NCBI GenBank assembly: GCA_019694675.1
Contig: JAIBBK010000004.1
Location: 1-64,000, forward strand
Reading direction: 5' to 3'
Source of the DNA: Ignavibacteria bacterium
GTDB lineage: Bacteria > Bacteroidota > Ignavibacteria > Tepidaquicellales > Tepidaquicellaceae
Length of the DNA stretch: 64,000 bases
The translations under genes were made by a program, and so were the position numbers. Shown here piece by piece: positions 7,743 to 17,542 of this stretch. Position 1 is the first letter of the stretch; each line of letters starts with the position of its first letter. The notes beneath the pieces are model-generated. The model did no database searches, was not told the DNA's origin, and saw nothing but the letters and a program-made list of their open reading frames with translations.

Positions 7743-10700
7743 ATGAAATGGTCAATAGTTATTATCCGATTTGCTTTTGCATTTCAGATCGCATTCTCTG
7801 CGGGTGATTCAATTGCTCAGGGAAGGCAGTTCCCAATTCCAAAACCAATTACAGGCGCGGAGCAAAGTTATTTCAAATCCGGAACTCCGGAACCTGATAT
7901 CAGCAGGGTTTATCACAATACTTATAAGGATCTCAGCTTGCCTGGCGCTTCGGTATCATACACAGTCCTTCCGGGCGTGTTTACAATTTATGATCTGCAG
8001 TCAAATGGAGTTGTTCAGCAGATCTGGCAGAATCCTCTTTCTCCTGCATTCATACATGCAGTAGTAATGTATTCCACTGTTCCGGGGTTTGCCACAAGAA
8101 GCTGTGCATATTTTTTCAGTTTTGATTACGGATTATCATGGAATTACATCACGGATGTTCCTTCCGGGAATTTCAGAAGCGGCTTTCCTTCCATAAGCGG
8201 ATTTGTGAACGGCAATGCTGTCATTGCATGTCATGACAATTCGCAGTCAACAGTCTATTCAAATCTGTACTATGATATCATTCCTGGCGCCGGACTATTT
8301 ACAAGGCTAGTACCCGGAATTCCTGCTTCACAGGGTTTGCCAATATGGCCGATGGTTACCACTCTGCCGGATAATACTATATTCTTTGCGGCAAGTGTAA
8401 ACGGTCTAATTGAGTCTTACACGAATAAAGCTACAAACATTTCCCCTCCGGGAATGTTTTCCGGTTATCAGCTCTACAATGGCGATCAGGCAGGTGGCTA
8501 TGCCGTCGGTACTGCTCCCAACGGGACCATCGGCCATGCATATATTGGCTCAGATGTTGCAGAGCCAAATGATGTGTTCTACAGAAGCTCTGCTGATGGC
8601 GGACTGACTTTTTCCAATCCTGTGAAGATCTGGGACTGGAATTTGAATACGGACTCTGTAGGCTGTCTGCGCGGAGTAAGTCTGGTGTTTGACAATAACA
8701 ATCAGCCCTTCGTGGCGTTCAATACTTCCAAGCTTAACGAATCAGGATTTTTTCCTGAAGAACCCAGCCAGATAAGGGTGTGGTCACCCGGCGTTAATGG
8801 TGGAATTCCAAAGATCATAGCCGACAGCAGTAATGTTCCTTTCTTCCCGAATACGGGCTCGATCACTGATGCCTTCCTGCCTTTGTGCAGACCTTCGGTG
8901 GGCAGGGCTTCATCTTCAGGTTCGATCATTGTTGCTTTCTCTGCATCAACCCAATATTTCGGAACTGACTCAAGCAGATATTATTGCGCATATGTTTCCC
9001 ATTCTACAAATGCCGGGGTTTCGTGGAACCTGCCGCAAAGAATTACTCCGGAAAGTCCGCTGAGGGACTGGAGATATATCAGCGTTTCACCCACAAGCCA
9101 TCAGAGTTCAAATAACCTGACTGTCCAGATGCTTTGCCAGTCAGATTCAATTCCGGGTTCTTATGTGAACGGAGCACCGTTGGGACGCGGAGAATTCGTA
9201 AGCATCAGGTATCTGGCCAGTACTTCGCCCGCTCCCGCTCCGCCTGCATTGCTGCAGCCCCTGAACGGATCATATATCCTGCACGGGCCGATACTTCTTG
9301 ACTGGTCTAATGTATCGAATGCGGTTACATATTCCGTCCAGTTGTCGTCCGATTCGCTCTTCGCAAATCTGATTGTGAATGAAAATGATCTTTCTGAATC
9401 ACGTTTTGTGATTGACACTCTGCTGATTGACTATAACTCCCGGTACTTCTGGCGGGCAAGGGCAGTAAATACTTTCGGCTCCAGTGACTGGTCATACCCG
9501 TGGAAGTTCATCACATATCCGATGATGCCGCTTGTTCCGGTCCTGACCTCGCCTGAAAACGGAGCAACTAATGTATCCGCGACCCCGAGGCTTAACTGGA
9601 ATATAGTTCCGAATTCATTGTCGTATTCAGTGCAGATTGCCCGGGAGCCGGCATTCCTAACTCCCGTATATGAAAAGGATTCATTGCTGTTGCCTGAGCA
9701 TACAGTGCCGGCATCTGTCCTTTCACATGACTCGGTGTATTTTTGGAGAGTCAGGGGAAAGAATCAATTTGGGTTCGGAGCGTTTTCACAAACCTGGTCA
9801 TTTACGGTTGTAGCCGAACTTCCTGCGGCTCCTCAGCTTCTGAGCCCTGCAAATGACACAACTGTTTATACTAATGTGGTGACTTTTGCCTGGCTTGTGT
9901 CGCCCGGGGCGGCAAGTTACACTGTTCAGGTGTCATTGGATTCCTCATTCAGCAATTCTGTTATCAATGTTTCGAATATCACCTCAAGAAAGTACACTAC
10001 ACCCGCCGGAATCCTCAACTACAATTTGACCTATTACTGGAGAGTGCGCGGAACGAACGCAAACGGTAACGGCGCATGGAGCGGGAGCTGGAAATTCTCC
10101 ACTACATCCGCATCTCCGCCGCCGGTTTTGATTTCTCCGGCAAACGGACAGGTGGGTGTTGGCCTCACAGTTCTCCTCGACTGGTCGAACTCCGTGAATG
10201 CGTTAAACTACGACTTAATGCTTGCAACGGATTCACTCTTTCAGAATGTCATTGCCGATGTAAGATCACTTGGTGTTTCACAATATTCTGTGCCTTCTCC
10301 ACTTCTCACATACTTTACTCGTTACTTCTGGAAAGCCCGGACAAACAGTTCAGTCGGATCCAGCGACTGGTCAGCAACATGGAGTTTCAGAACACTTCAG
10401 ATAGGTGCACCGGGGACTCCTGTCCTTCAGTTTCCGGCAAACGGAGCGCTCAATGTTTCAACCATGCCAAATCTGAGATGGACAGTTCCGGCCAATACTT
10501 CTCACTACAGGCTCAATGTATCAGTTGACAGCAGTTTCGGCATTGTGACTTACATAAAGGATACAATCTTGCCACCGGAATTTATTTTGCCTGACAGTAT
10601 GCTTGCATTTAATACGAATTATTACTGGAGAGTGCAGGCACTAAATTACAACCAATCCGGTAATTGGTCATCTGTATTCAGATTCAGGACTGCAGCTTAC

Positions 10701-11300
10701 GGGAGCGGACTACCGGGAAAACCCGTTCTTGAATCTCCTGCCAATAATTCAAGCAATGTCTCTGCCGTGGCGCTGCTCAACTGGGGCAATACAATGCTTG
10801 CAGACCGCTATGACCTGAACGTGTCCACTGATGTTAACTTCAGTAATATAGTTCTGAGCACCGATACGATCACGATATCTCAGTACAAACTTCAGCCCGG
10901 CACTCTCAATCACAATACTCTTTACTTTTGGAAGGTAAGATCTCTTAATGCCAATGGTGCTGGGAAATGGTCCGAAGTTTTTGCATTCAGGACTGCATTG
11001 CTTACACAGTTGGAGACCGGCAACGGAAGTATGCCTGCAGAATTCAAGCTCTTCGGGAATTATCCCAATCCGTTCAATCCGCTGACGAAGTTTAGATTTG
11101 ACGTCCCGCGGGAATCATTTGTAGAGATTGCTGTGTATGATATCAACGGCAGGATTGTATCAACAATAATAAATGAACTGATCCAGGCAGGCGCTTATGA
11201 AGCATCTTTTGATGCCTCTGCTCTTGCCAGCGGCGTTTACTTCTGCAGGATGAATGCAAACGGTTACAGTTCAGCGGTCAGGATTTTGCTCCTGAAGTAG
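7743..11300 (+). CDS. T9SS cargo: sialidase-like N-part, six Fn3 repeats, sorting domain
   Basis: 1185 residues. A signal peptide (~1-25) leads into a ~450-residue beta-propeller-like region with sialidase/BNR-type phrases (SFDYGLSWNYI, SSADGGLTFSNP, STNAGVSWNL). From about residue 498 there are six fibronectin type III units of ~100 residues, each with the YFWRxR or YYWRVR signature and closing W-S-x-x-W-x-F. The C-terminus is a T9SS type A sorting domain (GNYPNPFNP, VYDINGRIV, SGVYFCRM, ending RILLLK). Family knowledge: such proteins cross the outer membrane by the PorV/PorU route and are anchored or released at the surface. The reading-like N-part may bind glycans or only be structural; the sialidase catalytic residues are not evident. 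Confidence 0.9.
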   Translation: MKWSIVIIRFAFAFQIAFSAGDSIAQGRQFPIPKPITGAEQSYFKSGTPEPDISRVYHNTYKDLSLPGASVSYTVLPGVFTIYDLQSNGVVQQIWQNPLSPAFIHAVVMYSTVPGFATRSCAYFFSFDYGLSWNYITDVPSGNFRSGFPSISGFVNGNAVIACHDNSQSTVYSNLYYDIIPGAGLFTRLVPGIPASQGLPIWPMVTTLPDNTIFFAASVNGLIESYTNKATNISPPGMFSGYQLYNGDQAGGYAVGTAPNGTIGHAYIGSDVAEPNDVFYRSSADGGLTFSNPVKIWDWNLNTDSVGCLRGVSLVFDNNNQPFVAFNTSKLNESGFFPEEPSQIRVWSPGVNGGIPKIIADSSNVPFFPNTGSITDAFLPLCRPSVGRASSSGSIIVAFSASTQYFGTDSSRYYCAYVSHSTNAGVSWNLPQRITPESPLRDWRYISVSPTSHQSSNNLTVQMLCQSDSIPGSYVNGAPLGRGEFVSIRYLASTSPAPAPPALLQPLNGSYILHGPILLDWSNVSNAVTYSVQLSSDSLFANLIVNENDLSESRFVIDTLLIDYNSRYFWRARAVNTFGSSDWSYPWKFITYPMMPLVPVLTSPENGATNVSATPRLNWNIVPNSLSYSVQIAREPAFLTPVYEKDSLLLPEHTVPASVLSHDSVYFWRVRGKNQFGFGAFSQTWSFTVVAELPAAPQLLSPANDTTVYTNVVTFAWLVSPGAASYTVQVSLDSSFSNSVINVSNITSRKYTTPAGILNYNLTYYWRVRGTNANGNGAWSGSWKFSTTSASPPPVLISPANGQVGVGLTVLLDWSNSVNALNYDLMLATDSLFQNVIADVRSLGVSQYSVPSPLLTYFTRYFWKARTNSSVGSSDWSATWSFRTLQIGAPGTPVLQFPANGALNVSTMPNLRWTVPANTSHYRLNVSVDSSFGIVTYIKDTILPPEFILPDSMLAFNTNYYWRVQALNYNQSGNWSSVFRFRTAAYGSGLPGKPVLESPANNSSNVSAVALLNWGNTMLADRYDLNVSTDVNFSNIVLSTDTITISQYKLQPGTLNHNTLYFWKVRSLNANGAGKWSEVFAFRTALLTQLETGNGSMPAEFKLFGNYPNPFNPLTKFRFDVPRESFVEIAVYDINGRIVSTIINELIQAGAYEASFDASALASGVYFCRMNANGYSSAVRILLLK

Positions 11301-11439
11301 ATCTCAAGTGCAACTGTCATTAATGTAACCTTAGATGTGTGAGCAAGTGTAACAGTCAAGAGTTTTCCTGAGCCTGTCAATTGCATGGTCTGTATTTCAA
11401 TTGAGTTGAAAACCTCGATCAGATGAGCTATTTTGCCCT

Positions 11440-11512
11440 GCGTCCTTAGCTCAGTTGGTAGAGCAAATGACTCTTAATCATTAGGTCGGGGGTTCGAGTC
11501 CCCCAGGACGCA
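11440..11512 (+). tRNA. tRNA-Lys (anticodon CTT)
   Basis: Full cloverleaf of 73 nt. The acceptor stem GCGTCCT pairs with AGGACGC, with discriminator A. The D-arm is GCTC-AGTTGGTA-GAGC. The anticodon stem AATGA/TCATT has loop CTCTTAA, giving anticodon CTT (Lys). The T-arm is GGGGG-TTCGAGT-CCCCC. The terminal CCA is not encoded. A terminator hairpin follows 5 bp later. The 3' side carries the remains of a tyrosine integrase, so this gene was probably an integration target. Confidence 0.97.
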
Positions 11513-11517
11513 CTTGA

Positions 11518-11556
11518 AAAGCCCTGATAAATATAATACTAATCAGGGCTTTGTCT
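11518..11556 (+). terminator. Rho-independent terminator of tRNA-Lys
   Basis: An 11-bp stem AAAGCCCTGAT / ATCAGGGCTTT encloses a 13-nt AT-rich loop and is followed by a T-rich tract (gtcttt). It lies immediately downstream of the tRNA. Confidence 0.75.
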
Positions 11557-11583
11557 TTATTGATTAGTGTGTTAGCAGATTTG

Positions 11584-11730
11584 TTAGCAGATTTTCAATC
11601 CGCCGAGTTTGTCTATTCGTTTTCTGACAGCCGCTGCGTTCTTCCTTTTGTAGTACTGACGGGTAGTTTGAATGGAAGTATGGCCTGACAGATCAGCGGG
11701 ATCCGCCTTAAACACATCGGGCGTAATCTA
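11584..11730 (-). pseudogene. Tyrosine integrase, C-terminal remnant
   Basis: On the minus strand a ~47-residue frame contains ADLSGHTSIQTTRQYYKRKN, the end of the tyrosine recombinase catalytic domain (consensus LGHSSIxTTxxYxH), followed by a typical basic tail ending in TGC TAA. A stop codon lies just upstream, and the conserved Arg-His box of the recombinase is missing. Only the last part of the gene survives. The consensus catalytic Tyr position fits the YY pair. Its position ~70 bp from the 3' end of tRNA-Lys is the standard place of an integrase gene in a tRNA-targeted element. Confidence 0.75.
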
Positions 11731-12401
11731 ACGTTACATGCATTATTGTTATTGTGAGTAGGGATTCTCAACAGGTAATCTGTATGCAATGACCTGTCAT
11801 TACTGGTAAGCCCGGCTAATTCAATTTCCGTTTGGCTAAGCAGATCATTGTACGCAACTAAGCCGTTGCGCATTTCTGTGATCTCATTCGGATCAGCATA
11901 TTGCACTGCAGCGCCGGCCGAATCCCGCAAAACTATTTCACCTTCCTGCAATGCATACACAAGGTCTGCGCTTGTGAGGAAATCCAATTGCTGTTTCAGT
12001 ACATCGGCCGGATGTATCTTTGCGAGTTCGCCATGGCTTTCATGGTTTTCAAAGTGTTGTCCGAGATACTGAACAATCAGCCCGTGTACGACCATTGCAT
12101 CGAGTGTATTCACAACAAAGTCACATGACTGTATCGGCAGTTTTTCATCATCCGGTACCCGTGCATACCATTCGGGCCGCCTTGAAATTGCCAGGCATTT
12201 CCAGGTGAGCGAAGCTTGAAATAAATTTGAGAGTATGCAAACCATGAGGTCTGCTTTCACTTCATCAAGTCTTCCTTTTTTCAAGCCGAGATCATCCACC
12301 AGGCTTGCAGCAAGCGCACGCAGGTCTGTGTTGTTTGACGTTAAGCGGAAGTCAAACCACCAGTAGTCATGGGGGTGGAATTCCTTTCCTAAGCCTGACA
12401 C
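11613..12401 (-). pseudogene. Accessory gene of an integrated element, 3' end disrupted
   Basis: The frame opens at a GTG (12401) and runs ~220 residues before entering, out of frame, the integrase tail. No signal peptide. A central stretch (DLMVCILSNLFQA ... CLAISRRPEWYARV ... VVNTLDAMVVHGLI) resembles winged-helix-like proteins of plasmids and integrative elements with the pattern LxxNLxxA ... VxxSRxxxxY ... VIDxLxxxGLI. The last ~35 codons are probably not original coding sequence. I do not recognise the family with confidence. Together with the integrase tail it marks a decayed mobile element beside tRNA-Lys. A more degraded copy of its 5' end lies at 14570-14645. Confidence 0.5.
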
Positions 12402-12696
12402 AGTAAAATGTTGAATAACGTATGAAAGAATGACAGCGAAAACTCAATGGGTCGAACTGACGAACAAGTATATGCCGGCAATTGAGATTGTCGATCTGTT
12501 TGCCCTTCTGCCCTGCATTCCGTGATGGAATGGAACACATGATTCACTTATGCTTATGACTCTCAATTCTCAAACAAAGATACCCTCTTTTTGCATTTTT
12601 GATCATAAGCGAAGCCATTAGATTTACTTACTTTGTTCTCTCCGTTCATTCAAAATCCCCGTAAGTTCTTTTTTAAACAACTTTAATGTTCCTGCA

Positions 12697-14448
12697 ATGA
12701 AAAGGAATAATACAACTCAATTAATTCAGACAGATTCTTGTGATGTTCGTCACAGACCTGTTTCCTTTCAACTATTTCTCATGCTGGCCGCTTTCCTTCT
12801 TTCGACCACTGTTGCTCTCCCGCAATGGCAAAATACCGGTGGTACACATTGCCAATCAAGTTCAGCTACAATTGCTTCTTCGAATAATTCTCTGTGGATG
12901 GGACATGTATACAGCTCAAACACGGGCTACTGCATCTTTTCAAAATGCATGGATTCCATCTGGATTACAATAGGGTCATTTGGCAATTACAATGGGGGGT
13001 TCTATGAATCGTATTCTGATCCGGAGATCGTGCCAGTTGGAGACACTCTGTTTGCAATCATGGAGATAGATTGGTCTGCGCCGCGGTGGGAGGGTACATA
13101 CTTGCGCGTTTTCAGATACTTTGACGGCTATTGGCACTATGATAATGTTCCTATTGTATATCTTGCCCGGTTCACATATACAAGATCACTTGCTGTTTTT
13201 CAGGGCATGCCTGTTGTGGCAATCTACAGTGATGACCCTAACTATAATCTTCTCCGCATTCTCAGACTGGAAGAAAGTACCTGGAGAGATATCGGTTATC
13301 CCAGCGGAGGCAATCTTAATGAACTGAACGATCACTTCACGGTTGAAGCTGACAACAGCAGTATTTACATTGCCGGCCTTGATCTAACCGGAACAATTTT
13401 GGTTAAGCAGCTCTATGACTCAAGTTCCGTTGATATCGGATCTCCCGGTAACAGTGGTGAGAGAATCAAATCAGTGGATCTCAAGTTGATAAATGGTCAG
13501 CTGTTTGTTTCCTTCAGTGACAGAGACAACGGGTTCAGGACAACCGTAAAGAAATACGATGGCTCAAACTGGAACTATGTAGGACTGCCCGGATTTTCTG
13601 ATGGTCCAGGCACCGACATACATTTGTCGAATGATGGGAGCATTCCATATGTTGCATTTAATGATTCAGTCAATAGTGGCATAACGGTGATGAGATTCAA
13701 TGGTATTCAGTGGCTGCCGGAAGGACAGCCGGGGTTCAAGAAGCTAAATTGGGGAAGCAGCGGCCGGCAAAACATCACTGTTCCTGACGGTAATGCATAT
13801 GTTGCGCTGACTCTAAACGATACTGACTATTGCAGCGGAAGCAATTCCAGCTATGTAACTACAATGGGATACGGAAATAATGTGCTTCCCGTTAATTTGT
13901 CGAGTTTCTATACAATTCAACGATCCGGAATAGTTGATCTTTTTTGGACAACTTCGTTGGAGACAAATAATGAAGGTTTCTATGTTGAAAGAAAATTATC
14001 AGGAAGCGAATGGAAGAGCTTGGAATTTGTGAAGGGTGCAGGCAATTCCGCTGTACCTACTGATTATCATTACATAGACAGAATTGAAAATCCCGGTGTT
14101 TACAATTACCGACTAAGGCAAATTGATTTCAACGGAAACTTCAGCTATTTTGATTTGGAGGGTACAGTCACTGTGGGACTTCCTGAGGAATTAATACTCT
14201 TTCAAAACTCTCCCAACCCGTTTAATCCGGAAACTAACATTTCATTTGGTAAACCAATGTCTGGATTTGTTCGACTCAGAGTTTACGATGTTTCGGGAAG
14301 AGAAGTTAAAACGCTCATAGATGACTTTCTGGAAGCCGGATATTTCAAGATAAGATTTGACGGAAGCGGATACTCTTCCGGCACATATTTTATCAGACTT
14401 GAAACAGAGAATAAGACGTTAACCAAGAGAATGGTTTTGGTGAAGTAA
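12697..14448 (+). CDS. T9SS cargo protein with propeller-like N-part
   Basis: 583 residues. The N-terminus has a hydrophobic segment (FQLFLMLAAFLLSTTVALPQ, about 24-43); a later Met there could be the real start. The middle (45-390) is beta-rich, with repeated phrases of the kind PYVAFNDS, LFVSFSDRD and YVALTLND, suggesting an irregular beta-propeller. About residues 393-490 form the Fn3-like linker also seen in other cargo here (YHYIDR ... YNYRLRQIDFNGNFSYFDL). The C-terminus is a T9SS type A domain (NSPNPFNP, VYDVSGREV, SSGTYFIRL, ending KRMVLVK). Probably a surface protein; no enzyme motif seen. Confidence 0.88.
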   Translation: MKRNNTTQLIQTDSCDVRHRPVSFQLFLMLAAFLLSTTVALPQWQNTGGTHCQSSSATIASSNNSLWMGHVYSSNTGYCIFSKCMDSIWITIGSFGNYNGGFYESYSDPEIVPVGDTLFAIMEIDWSAPRWEGTYLRVFRYFDGYWHYDNVPIVYLARFTYTRSLAVFQGMPVVAIYSDDPNYNLLRILRLEESTWRDIGYPSGGNLNELNDHFTVEADNSSIYIAGLDLTGTILVKQLYDSSSVDIGSPGNSGERIKSVDLKLINGQLFVSFSDRDNGFRTTVKKYDGSNWNYVGLPGFSDGPGTDIHLSNDGSIPYVAFNDSVNSGITVMRFNGIQWLPEGQPGFKKLNWGSSGRQNITVPDGNAYVALTLNDTDYCSGSNSSYVTTMGYGNNVLPVNLSSFYTIQRSGIVDLFWTTSLETNNEGFYVERKLSGSEWKSLEFVKGAGNSAVPTDYHYIDRIENPGVYNYRLRQIDFNGNFSYFDLEGTVTVGLPEELILFQNSPNPFNPETNISFGKPMSGFVRLRVYDVSGREVKTLIDDFLEAGYFKIRFDGSGYSSGTYFIRLETENKTLTKRMVLVK

Positions 14449-14569
14449 CTTTTTGCGATCTGAATTCTTCTGAAAAGTCAAAGCGTAATTTGAATTTGGA
14501 CAGTTGACTAACGCTTATCTGACGCACAAATGATGTACAAGACCTTTAACTATCAAAACTGCATAAGCT

Positions 14570-14645
14570 TGACTCTGTTTGATGTTAAGCAGAAATCAAA
14601 AACAAGTAGTCTTGAGGTTGGTATTCGTTTCATAAGCCGGATATA
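14570..14645 (-). pseudogene. Decayed second copy of the accessory-gene 5' end
   Basis: This stretch aligns to the 5' part of the accessory gene near 12328-12400: tgtttgatgttaagcagaa against tgtttgacgttaagcggaa, then agtagtc, ggtgg/ggttgg, cctaagcc/cataagcc in the same order. The reading frame contains stops. The two copies flank the cargo gene at 12697-14448. Confidence 0.45.
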
Positions 14646-14888
14646 CTCTGAGACAACCCCCCGGAAGAGGGCAGAGATGAGGGAGTAAATCTTATGAGTG
14701 CGATTTCTTCGGGATGAGCAATTGCAAACTAGAAATCGTTTTGAATTTGTCCGCGCAAGAGTTTACCATCTTAAACAAGAAGCAAATTGGATTGTGCTTA
14801 CCAACATCTATTGAAGCAGTTGAAGGGGGATGCCGCTATTATGGAAATCAAGAGTAATGATAAAAGACCTGTAATATGAATCGCATTA
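14646..14888. other. Intergenic region, no gene seen
   Basis: No gene-like frame. A stretch near 14655-14690 (CCCCCCGGAAGAGGG) recalls the GC-rich hairpins elsewhere in the window. Nothing else recognisable. Confidence 0.4.
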
Positions 14889-15557
14889 TCAACCGCCTAA
14901 TGCTATCGTTATCACAACAAATATTGCTCCTATGAGGCTCATCATTATTCCCATTAGGAATCGTTTACGTCCCGCATATTTACCAAGAATCCAACCGCAG
15001 GAAAACATCATCAGAATGGCGATTGAATTTGAAGTGCGCAGCGCAATGTTCAAATCGCTGATAAAAATAAATGGAAGTGCAACCGGAAGTGTAGACAGGA
15101 AAACAAGAACAAATATTTCCACCGCTGTTACAAAATTCTTTGAATCAAGCCTCTTGATTTCCGCAGGCGGCATCTTTGAGGAGTTCTTTCTTATCACTTC
15201 CAATTCATCAGGCTGCAGAACTGATGCAATAGTTGATGGAATTGCATCACTGATAAACTGACGTGCCTTTTCAGTATCTTTGGTCTTTTGTACAAAATTG
15301 AATACTGTAGCCTCACGTACATTATCGGTCAAAGTTGTGAGCAGATACATCACGGCATCTACAATGCCCCAGGCGATGTTACAGCCCAATGCGCCAATCA
15401 GCATATCATTCACTATTGTCTTATCCGACTTTGTTATGCTGAGAGTACAGGTAAACGTTAACGCCATGATTAGGCCATACAAAATTTCCGAAACACGGTC
15501 TTCCGTATTCAGCAAACCTCTTTCTTTGTACGGCTCCTGCAAATCATCCTGATTCAT
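14889..15557 (-). CDS. VIT-family-like membrane protein
   Basis: 222 residues, ATG preceded by AGGAT. The N-terminal half has the VIT/CCC1-like signature (RVSEILYGLIMALTFTCTLS, then IGALGCNIAWGIVDAVMYL). Helices follow at about 27-45, 52-72, 148-165, 172-190 and 200-220, with a ~70-residue soluble loop between the second and third (TKDTEKARQF ... PPAEIKRLDS). The family includes vacuolar iron/manganese transporters, but many bacterial VIT-like proteins have no known substrate. It lies next to an AI-2E-type transporter gene on the same strand (63 bp gap). Metal transport is inference. Confidence 0.75.
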   Translation of the reverse strand: MNQDDLQEPYKERGLLNTEDRVSEILYGLIMALTFTCTLSITKSDKTIVNDMLIGALGCNIAWGIVDAVMYLLTTLTDNVREATVFNFVQKTKDTEKARQFISDAIPSTIASVLQPDELEVIRKNSSKMPPAEIKRLDSKNFVTAVEIFVLVFLSTLPVALPFIFISDLNIALRTSNSIAILMMFSCGWILGKYAGRKRFLMGIMMSLIGAIFVVITIALGG

Positions 15558-15620
15558 ATGTTATCCTTATGAGGATTTATTTTAATGTTCTGACTTTTCC
15601 AATAATTCTGAATCTTATTT

Positions 15621-16694
15621 TCAATTTTGCGTATCAGCATTCATCCAGGCTATGAAAAGAGAATAACCGATAGAAAACAAGACCGCACCCAAGAACAACC
15701 CGAGAAAACCCATTGACATCAACCCGCCTGTTGCTCCTATGAACAATACGAAACTTGGGACTGTTGACTTTCGTCCCATCAAATAGGGCGTCAGGAAATT
15801 GTCAACTGAAGTTACGAAAATCACCCACACAAGAAACAGGATCGCTGTCAGTAAATCATTTGTTGCAAACTCATAAAAGGAAATGGGAAAGAGTATGACC
15901 CATGAGCCAATTTGAGTGATAGACAGCATCAGGCACAGAACAGTCCATACACCTGCATAAGGAACTCCGGCCAAATACAATCCAAGACCGGCCAAAGCTG
16001 CCTGTATCACTGCCACACCAAGAACACCCTTTACAACTGCCTGTATCGTGTTGACAATAAGTTCCGAATAGGTCCCACCGTTTGAAGGAGCTAATCTGTT
16101 AAAAAGCTTTTGAGACGAACTGATCAGCGAGTCAGAATTGACAAGAAAGAATGCTGCAATTATAACAGAAATCAAAAATTGAGATAATCCGCTGCCTAAA
16201 CTGCTCAATGCGGAAAGTAACCAGCTTCCCAGCTTTGTGAATTCATCTTTATGCTGCATAACTGCGGCCCCCAGATTGTCTGAAGCAAGCTGCCACAAAT
16301 CCACAACAGGCTTTAGAAATGTCGGCCAGGCTTTTACGGTTTCGCCAGGCGGCGGGATCAGATTATCTCCCTTACTGTATAATTCGCGCAGTTGATCAAT
16401 TTCAGTTATAATTGATCCGGTTAAGAACCAGGCCGGTATTACCAAAATGCTTAGAATTCCCAGAACTATTAGAATTGCGGATAACGTCCTATGTCCCCGA
16501 AATAATTTGTTTAATTTTTTATATATGGGATAGAACACAATTGCTATTATGACTCCCCAGATCAGTACAAAAGAAAATGGCTTCACGATATCGATACACA
16601 AGCTTATCAATAAGAAGAGTATGCCTAACCGGATAAGAGTATCTATTATATTTGTTATGTTAAAATCTGATGAGCCGGTCCCTGAGGGTTCCAT
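15621..16694 (-). CDS. AI-2E family (PerM/YhhT-like) membrane permease
   Basis: 357 residues with about eight hydrophobic segments arranged as in the AI-2E transporter family: paired N-terminal helices (LFLLISLCIDIVKPF, FVLIWGVIIAIVFYPIYKKL), a soluble middle region, and a C-terminal helix bundle with FLTPYLMGRKSTVPSFVLFI and the Gly-rich GATGGLMSMGFLGLFLGA. The KxxxPxxxxIG pattern (KSTVPSFVLFIG) is conserved in the family. Members include Na+/H+ antiporters and putative AI-2 exporters, so the substrate is open. It is first in a likely two-gene run with the VIT-like gene. Confidence 0.85.
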   Translation of the reverse strand: MEPSGTGSSDFNITNIIDTLIRLGILFLLISLCIDIVKPFSFVLIWGVIIAIVFYPIYKKLNKLFRGHRTLSAILIVLGILSILVIPAWFLTGSIITEIDQLRELYSKGDNLIPPPGETVKAWPTFLKPVVDLWQLASDNLGAAVMQHKDEFTKLGSWLLSALSSLGSGLSQFLISVIIAAFFLVNSDSLISSSQKLFNRLAPSNGGTYSELIVNTIQAVVKGVLGVAVIQAALAGLGLYLAGVPYAGVWTVLCLMLSITQIGSWVILFPISFYEFATNDLLTAILFLVWVIFVTSVDNFLTPYLMGRKSTVPSFVLFIGATGGLMSMGFLGLFLGAVLFSIGYSLFIAWMNADTQN

Positions 16695-16993
16695 TTCCTG
16701 TAATTAAAATTTTGAATGATGTCCGGGTAAAATTACAAACAATAATATTCTATAGTTCATACAAAATTGGTAATTGATATATCCAACTTCCGTCAAATTG
16801 TTGGAACCCTTGCAGTGTAATATCACACTTTAAAAAATGTTACCTCAACTTCTTCTTACCCAAATTGTTCAACAGAAAATGAAGAAGTTATTGACGCAAA
16901 GAATGCAAAGCATTTTGAATAATTGTCCTTTACATTGCATTAAGTAATATGTCAAATACAACAGGAGACCATGAAAGTCCTTAACTTGTCAGC

Positions 16994-17542
16994 GGACAGA
17001 AAGTGACCAGGCATCTTCTTACAATGGAGCAAGAGTTTCCACGGCGGAAGATGTAAACGGCGACGGGTATTTTGGGGTAATTGCAGGCGAACTACTGCAA
17101 CGGTCACACCGGCAAGGCTTTTGTTCACTGCGGCAATGAATCCGGCGGACTCAGGGCTAGCGTTCGCCAGTACAATTATTCTGCAAACGAAAACATTTCT
17201 GCCGGCGGACTTGCCGGCTCAAGCGGAATCGTCAGATTCAGCATGTTTGGCAAGAGTACATTCGTCAGAACGAAAGGAAAGATCGTTTATTAATACAAGA
17301 GGAATGGACTTCTTTTCAGCGGAAACATCATCACAAACAGCAATGCGTGTTCCGGCAAAGGAACACTTGCAGACTTCTGGACAGTGGATGCAGCCGATAT
17401 GAGCATGACAGACAACGCATCGTATATCTTTACAAGCTGCTATGTTACTACTGATCTCACCGGCGACAACTTCGTTGATGCTACAGACTTTGCGATTGCG
17501 GGCAACAACGCGGCGAACTTTGTGAGCGTGATAAGTCCGTAG
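16994..17542 (+). pseudogene. Decayed FG-GAP/dockerin-like gene
   Basis: A degraded, internally deleted relative of the gene at 17866-22338. The first frame gives one FG-GAP unit (TESDQASSYNGARVSTAEDV, NGDGYFGVIAG). A frameshift near 17095 leads to GKAFVHCGNESGGLRASV and the linker ISAGGLAGSSG ... GKIVY. There an in-frame TAA (17291-17293) interrupts the frame, which then continues through LFSGNIITNS and ends in DLTGDNFVDATDFAIAG and NNAANFVSVISP. All these match the intact gene in order. Only one of its 14 repeats is left, and no start or signal peptide is present. Confidence 0.85.

Noticed and set aside
7743-9230. True sialidase
   Set aside because: BNR-like phrases are present, but the Arg triad and the Asp/Tyr/Glu catalytic set could not be placed, so only a sialidase-like fold is claimed.
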